Positions 22,667-25,588 of a stretch of 25,588 bases of DNA are shown piece by piece (the stretch's first letter is position 1; each line of letters starts with the position of its first letter). Both the position numbers and the translations under genes were made by a program. Location of the stretch: the NCBI GenBank assembly GCA_027031565.1, contig JALVPX010000236.1, positions 1-25,588 on the forward strand, given 5' to 3'. Below the pieces are notes generated by a model. It worked only from the letters and a program-made list of their open reading frames with translations, ran no database searches and was not told the DNA's origin. Source of the stretch: Deltaproteobacteria bacterium (GTDB lineage Bacteria > Desulfobacterota > Dissulfuribacteria > Dissulfuribacterales > JALVPX01).

Positions 22667-24482
22667 GGGGTTTGTTCCTCAAGTGCTCGTGGATCACGCG
22701 TGCCAGGCTGCGCGGGATGGCCGGGACAGATTCGATTTCCGACCTTGACGCCTCTTTAAGCCTCTTTAAGCTGCCAAAATGGTTCAGCAGGGCGCGCTGT
22801 CTGGCAGGCCCCACTCCAGGTATGGATGTGAGCTGTGTAGCGAGCGACCTCTTATGGCGCCTTTTTCTATGCCTGGAAACCGCAAACCGGTGGGCCTCGT
22901 CCCTAACCTTTTGAAGAAAAAGGAGAACTGGATGATGATTGGGGAGTATGCGCGGAGCTGCCTCACCGTGCACGAAAATCTTTTCCGGGCCTGAGCCTCG
23001 ATCCTTTGCCAAGGCAAGAACAGGCTTGTCCTTTAAGCCGGCTTCTTCCGTCACTACGCCTGCAACAGCAGAAAGCTGCCCTCTTCCTCCATCGATCAGG
23101 AACATATCCGGCAGGCCGCCTGCTTCGATCCTGCGCCTCATCATCTGGCGCAGGGATTCATAATCATCAGGGCCTGACATGCCCTTTATGTTGAACTGCC
23201 TGTACCTTTCCTTGCAGGGCCTTCCCTTGACAAAGGCAACCAGGCTTCCCACTGGTTCCAGGCCTCCTGTATTGGAGATATCAAGTCCTTCGATATATTC
23301 CGGGACGGTGTCAATGTTCAAAAACTCCTTCAGGGCCGTGCCTGTTTCATTCCACTCTTCTTCCTTGCGCCTTGAAGCCGCCAGGGCCGCACGGGCGTTG
23401 TCTTGGGCCATTTTAAGGAGCCTTGCCCGCTGAGTGCGGACAGACCACTTGATCTGAACCTTTCCCGATGCAGCATCACTTAAGAGCTGCTCAAGGAGCA
23501 CCTTGTCCGGTATCTGGCAGGCAGTAATGATTTCAGAAGGGGGCATCACATCCATATAAAAGTGCCTTATAAAAAAGGAGATGACCTCTTCATCTGGTTC
23601 ATCAACTGGTGCATTCAAAAAATGGATCTCCTGGCCCTGCACAATCCCTTCACGCACCCTTAAAACCCCCATGCAGACATTGGAGGACTCCCTTGCCAGG
23701 CCGATCAGATCCCAATCGGCATCCATGCCTGCCACAACGGTCTGGGCCTCGCTTATCCTCCTGATTGCGGTGATCCGGTCCCGCAGGACAGCGGCCTTCT
23801 CAAAGGCGCATGCTGCCGCCTCCTCCTTCATTTGGGCGGTCAACTCCTTGATCAAGTGCCCTGTTTTGCCCTCCAGGAAGAGCCTCACCTGTTCCACCCT
23901 TTCGAGGTATTCCCTATGGCCTATCCTGCTGCAGCACGGGGCCGAGCATCTATCTATCTGAAACTGCAGACACGGCCTGCTTCGCGTCTTCATTACGTGG
24001 TCCGTGCAGGTGCGCAGGCCAAAGGTCGAAGACACAAAACGAAGCGCCTCCCTTACGCTCTTGGCAGAGGCATAAGGCCCGTAATAGAGGGCGCCGTCAC
24101 GCCTTCTTCTGCGCACAACAGAAAGCCTTGGATATGTCGCTTTGATTCCCAGGCGCAAAAACGGGTATGCCTTGTCATCCCTCCAGTGCACGTTGTATTT
24201 GGGCCTGTGCTTCCTGATCAGTTCTGCCTCGAGGATCAATGCCTCTTTTTCGCTGACGGTTATGATAATCTCAAAGCAAGCCGCCTTCTTCAGCATGAGC
24301 ATGGTCTTGTCTGGCTTTTGGGCGCCGGCGTTGAGATAAGAGGCAAGCCTCTTCCTGAGCGCCTTTGCCTTTCCCACGTAGAGGATCGTGCCGGCTGCAT
24401 CCTTGAACAAATAACAGCCGGGCTGCAGCGGGACCCTTTTCGAGGCTTCTGGATCAAGAATGTCGAAGGTAAGCTGTTTCAC
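22659..24482 (-). CDS. uvrC: Excinuclease ABC subunit C (UvrC)
   Basis: UvrC makes both incisions in nucleotide excision repair. The 607-residue protein has all parts: GIY-YIG nuclease at the N-terminus (GCYLFKDAAGTILYVGKAKALRKRL), the Cys-containing PCLQFQIDRCSAPC block, a UVR domain near residues 200-235 that contacts UvrB, the RNase H-like 5' nuclease (GLDISNTGG, FLIDGGRGQL, VRDEAHRFA), and tandem HhH motifs at the end (SIPGVGPARQRALLNHFGS). The start is GTG at 24480-24482, overlapping the speE stop as GTGA. Its 3' end overlaps mutL by 8 bases. Its position in a speE-mutL-miaA operon, far from uvrB, is not unusual in bacteria. Confidence 0.97.
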   Translation of the reverse strand: MKQLTFDILDPEASKRVPLQPGCYLFKDAAGTILYVGKAKALRKRLASYLNAGAQKPDKTMLMLKKAACFEIIITVSEKEALILEAELIRKHRPKYNVHWRDDKAYPFLRLGIKATYPRLSVVRRRRRDGALYYGPYASAKSVREALRFVSSTFGLRTCTDHVMKTRSRPCLQFQIDRCSAPCCSRIGHREYLERVEQVRLFLEGKTGHLIKELTAQMKEEAAACAFEKAAVLRDRITAIRRISEAQTVVAGMDADWDLIGLARESSNVCMGVLRVREGIVQGQEIHFLNAPVDEPDEEVISFFIRHFYMDVMPPSEIITACQIPDKVLLEQLLSDAASGKVQIKWSVRTQRARLLKMAQDNARAALAASRRKEEEWNETGTALKEFLNIDTVPEYIEGLDISNTGGLEPVGSLVAFVKGRPCKERYRQFNIKGMSGPDDYESLRQMMRRRIEAGGLPDMFLIDGGRGQLSAVAGVVTEEAGLKDKPVLALAKDRGSGPEKIFVHGEAAPRILPNHHPVLLFLQKVRDEAHRFAVSRHRKRRHKRSLATQLTSIPGVGPARQRALLNHFGSLKRLKEASRSEIESVPAIPRSLARVIHEHLRNKPHG

Positions 24483-25330
24483 TGATTCAAGGCGTTTTCA
24501 AAAAATCTTGGCAGTGCAAAGAGGCTTCCGTGCATCTTTGGAGTATAATAATTGAGTTCCATTCTGGCAGCCCTTTCCTTTACTGCTTCCGCGTCCAGGC
24601 CGTTGATGGGTTCAATGCCCGATCCGGCCACAACCCAGCTCCACATGCCGCTTGGGTAAGTGGGTACCGGTGCAAAATAAAAATGAACTGATTCAAAGCC
24701 CGCCTCCAGCATGTTCGCCTTAACGCCCTTTATGAATTCAAGATGGTAAAAGGGTGATTCCGTCTGCGCTGCCACTATGCCTTTCTGCCTGAGCCCGCGC
24801 AGGCACAATTCATAAAAAGGCGCTTCAAAAAGTCCCTTTGCCGGCCCTACCGGATCTGTGGAATCGACGATGATTACGTCAAACTGGGCCTGATTGCGCT
24901 TTAAGTATGCGATTCCGTCCTCAACTACAATGGATGCCCTGGGGTCGCTGAACATTGCTGAAGACATGGTGGGCAGAAATTCCCGGGCCGTTTCCACCAC
25001 CGCATTGTCTATCTCGCACAGAACTACACTGCGCACCTCAGGATGCCTCAGCACCTCTCTCACTGCACCTCCGTCACCCCCGCCTATTACCAGCACATTC
25101 CTGGGGTCGGGATGCAAAAACATGGCAGGGTGCACCAGTAATTCGTGATAAATAAACTCGTCGCGTTCGGTGCACATCACCAGCCCGTCCAGCAGAAGCA
25201 CCCGGCCATACTCAAAGGTATCCAGCACCTCGATGGTCTGATATTCAGACACCCATACCTTGAGCGTCTCCTTCACTCTAAGGGTCAACCCAGCGTCTTT
25301 TGTGTGTTTTTCCGTATACCAAAGTTCCAT
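24479..25330 (-). CDS. speE: Spermidine synthase (polyamine aminopropyltransferase)
   Basis: SpeE transfers an aminopropyl group from decarboxylated S-adenosylmethionine to putrescine. The 283-residue protein shows the N-terminal beta domain (MELWYTEKHTKDAGLTLRVKE), DGLVMCTERDEFIYHE, the nucleotide loop GGGDGGAVREVLRH at about 83-96, CEIDNAVVE, EDGIAYL, the catalytic DSTDPVGPA and the PTYPSGMWSW substrate segment. All are typical of SpeE. It is the first gene of the speE-uvrC-mutL-miaA-pgsA run. No clear Shine-Dalgarno precedes the ATG at 25328-25330. The promoter must lie in the 91 bp shared with the divergent tRNA gene; TTGACG at 25363-25368 (minus strand) is a weak candidate -35 box. Confidence 0.96.
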   Translation of the reverse strand: MELWYTEKHTKDAGLTLRVKETLKVWVSEYQTIEVLDTFEYGRVLLLDGLVMCTERDEFIYHELLVHPAMFLHPDPRNVLVIGGGDGGAVREVLRHPEVRSVVLCEIDNAVVETAREFLPTMSSAMFSDPRASIVVEDGIAYLKRNQAQFDVIIVDSTDPVGPAKGLFEAPFYELCLRGLRQKGIVAAQTESPFYHLEFIKGVKANMLEAGFESVHFYFAPVPTYPSGMWSWVVAGSGIEPINGLDAEAVKERAARMELNYYTPKMHGSLFALPRFFENALNQ

Positions 25331-25377
25331 GATTCAGCTATTCAAGATAATATAACATATTCCGTCAAGCCATTGTC

Positions 25378-25406
25378 TTGACAAACCCTGCCATCTTCAT
25401 AATAAT
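25378..25406 (+). promoter_or_regulatory. Promoter of the tRNA-Phe gene
   Basis: A consensus TTGACA at 25378-25383 is followed after exactly 17 bases by AATAAT (25401-25406, 5 of 6). A GC-rich discriminator GCGGCCC follows, as in stable-RNA promoters under growth-rate or ppGpp control (that control is inference). The expected start is 8-10 bases before the tRNA 5' end. Confidence 0.8.
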
Positions 25407-25421
25407 GCGGCCCACTAAAAA

Positions 25422-25497
25422 GCCGGGATAGCTCAGTCGGTAGAGCAGTGGACTGAAAATCCACGTGTCCCCAGTTCGATTCTGGGTCCCGGCACCA
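25422..25497 (+). tRNA. tRNA-Phe (GAA)
   Basis: A 76-base cloverleaf. The acceptor stem GCCGGGA pairs with TCCCGGC, the D-arm starts AGCTCAGTCGG, the anticodon stem TGGAC/TCCA-type carries loop CTGAAAA with anticodon GAA, and the T-arm has TTCGATT. The CCA end is encoded at 25495-25497 after discriminator A. A37 follows the anticodon, which makes it a potential MiaA substrate. It is a single-gene unit with its own promoter and terminator. Confidence 0.97.
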
Positions 25498-25512
25498 CCT
25501 TTTTATAATACG

Positions 25513-25552
25513 AAAAGCCCTGCATTTCTTCAGATGCAGGGCGTTTTTGTTT
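25513..25552 (+). terminator. Intrinsic terminator after tRNA-Phe
   Basis: GCCCTGCAT (25517-25525) pairs perfectly with ATGCAGGGC (25534-25542) around an 8-base loop, followed by GTTTTTGTTT. AAAA before the stem would give a short U-run for the opposite direction too. Confidence 0.92.
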
Positions 25553-25568
25553 CCAATGTCATTCACTC

Positions 25569-25588
25569 CAGGCTATCTCTAAAAATTA
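25569..25588 (+). repeat. Edge of a third dispersed repeat copy, cut by the window end
   Basis: CAGGCTATCTCTAAAAATT matches the reverse complement of 1628-1646 at 18 of 19 bases and shares 16 of 17 with 15427-15443. The final A at 25588 also matches the 15427 copy. What follows is outside the window. Confidence 0.5.

Noticed and set aside
25342..25566. 74-codon minus-strand frame through the tRNA-Phe gene
   Set aside because: It reads across the tRNA and its terminator. Such frames over tRNAs are a common annotation artefact.
1..25588. CRISPR array, prophage, integrase or complete insertion sequence
   Set aside because: No regularly spaced repeats, transposase, integrase or phage structural gene was seen. 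The tRNA-Phe gene has no neighbouring integrase within the window, but only about 90 bp lie beyond it.

Overview
The window looks like a piece of chromosome from a Gram-negative bacterium of moderate GC content. It is most likely a deltaproteobacterium in the broad sense (Desulfobacterota). The evidence is a DUF166 protein in a bacterial context, a short GNAT-type N-acetylglutamate synthase beside argJ and secA, an NfeD-stomatin pair and a COG4880-type secreted propeller. I cannot name the genus. Nearly all of the DNA is core housekeeping sequence, densely packed, with no phage, complete insertion sequence or CRISPR array.

Layout. (1) 1-1498: the start of surE runs off the left edge. It is coupled to a 62-residue Cys/His-rich protein gene, and a thioredoxin-reductase-like flavoprotein is divergent to both. 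(2) 1499-1731: a convergent gap holding hairpins and part of a dispersed repeat. (3) 1732-8429, minus strand: a tight operon argS - SPOR-domain protein - short GNAT (ArgA-like) - secA - argJ, with a DUF166 gene just upstream. (4) 9218-9453: a roughly 145-bp near-palindromic repeat between the DUF166 gene and divergent uvrB. (5) 11491-11906: a 416-bp gap with a large imperfect inverted repeat and a possible 50-residue ORF. (6) 11907-14984, minus strand: a 1025-residue secreted beta-propeller protein, divergent from a VanZ-like membrane protein whose last 18 codons lie in another repeat copy. (7) 15605-19375, plus strand: family-4 uracil-DNA glycosylase - NfeD/ClpP-like membrane protease - stomatin-like SPFH protein - HDOD protein, with gaps of 1 and 12 bp and a 4-base overlap. 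(8) 19372-25330, minus strand: speE - uvrC - mutL - miaA - pgsA, mostly overlapping or closely spaced. Its 3' end interlocks with the HDOD gene through overlapping stop codons. (9) 25378-25552: a complete tRNA-Phe unit with promoter, gene and terminator.

How the genes work together. One operon collects arginine functions (arginyl-tRNA synthetase, two acetylglutamate-forming enzymes) around the Sec motor and a cell-wall-binding SPOR protein. Four DNA repair genes (uvrB, uvrC, mutL, udg) fall within 15 kb but in three transcription units. The udg-nfeD-stomatin-HDOD unit links a DNA repair enzyme with a membrane protease/scaffold pair and a putative signalling protein.

The window does not hold an obvious new defence or mobile system. 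The most interesting items are small or structural: the Cys/His microprotein before surE, the related palindromic repeats (one of which appears to supply the VanZ tail and stop codon), the overlapping divergent promoters at 15013-15065 with a possibly leaderless vanZ mRNA, and the HDOD gene fused translationally to the NfeD-SPFH pair.
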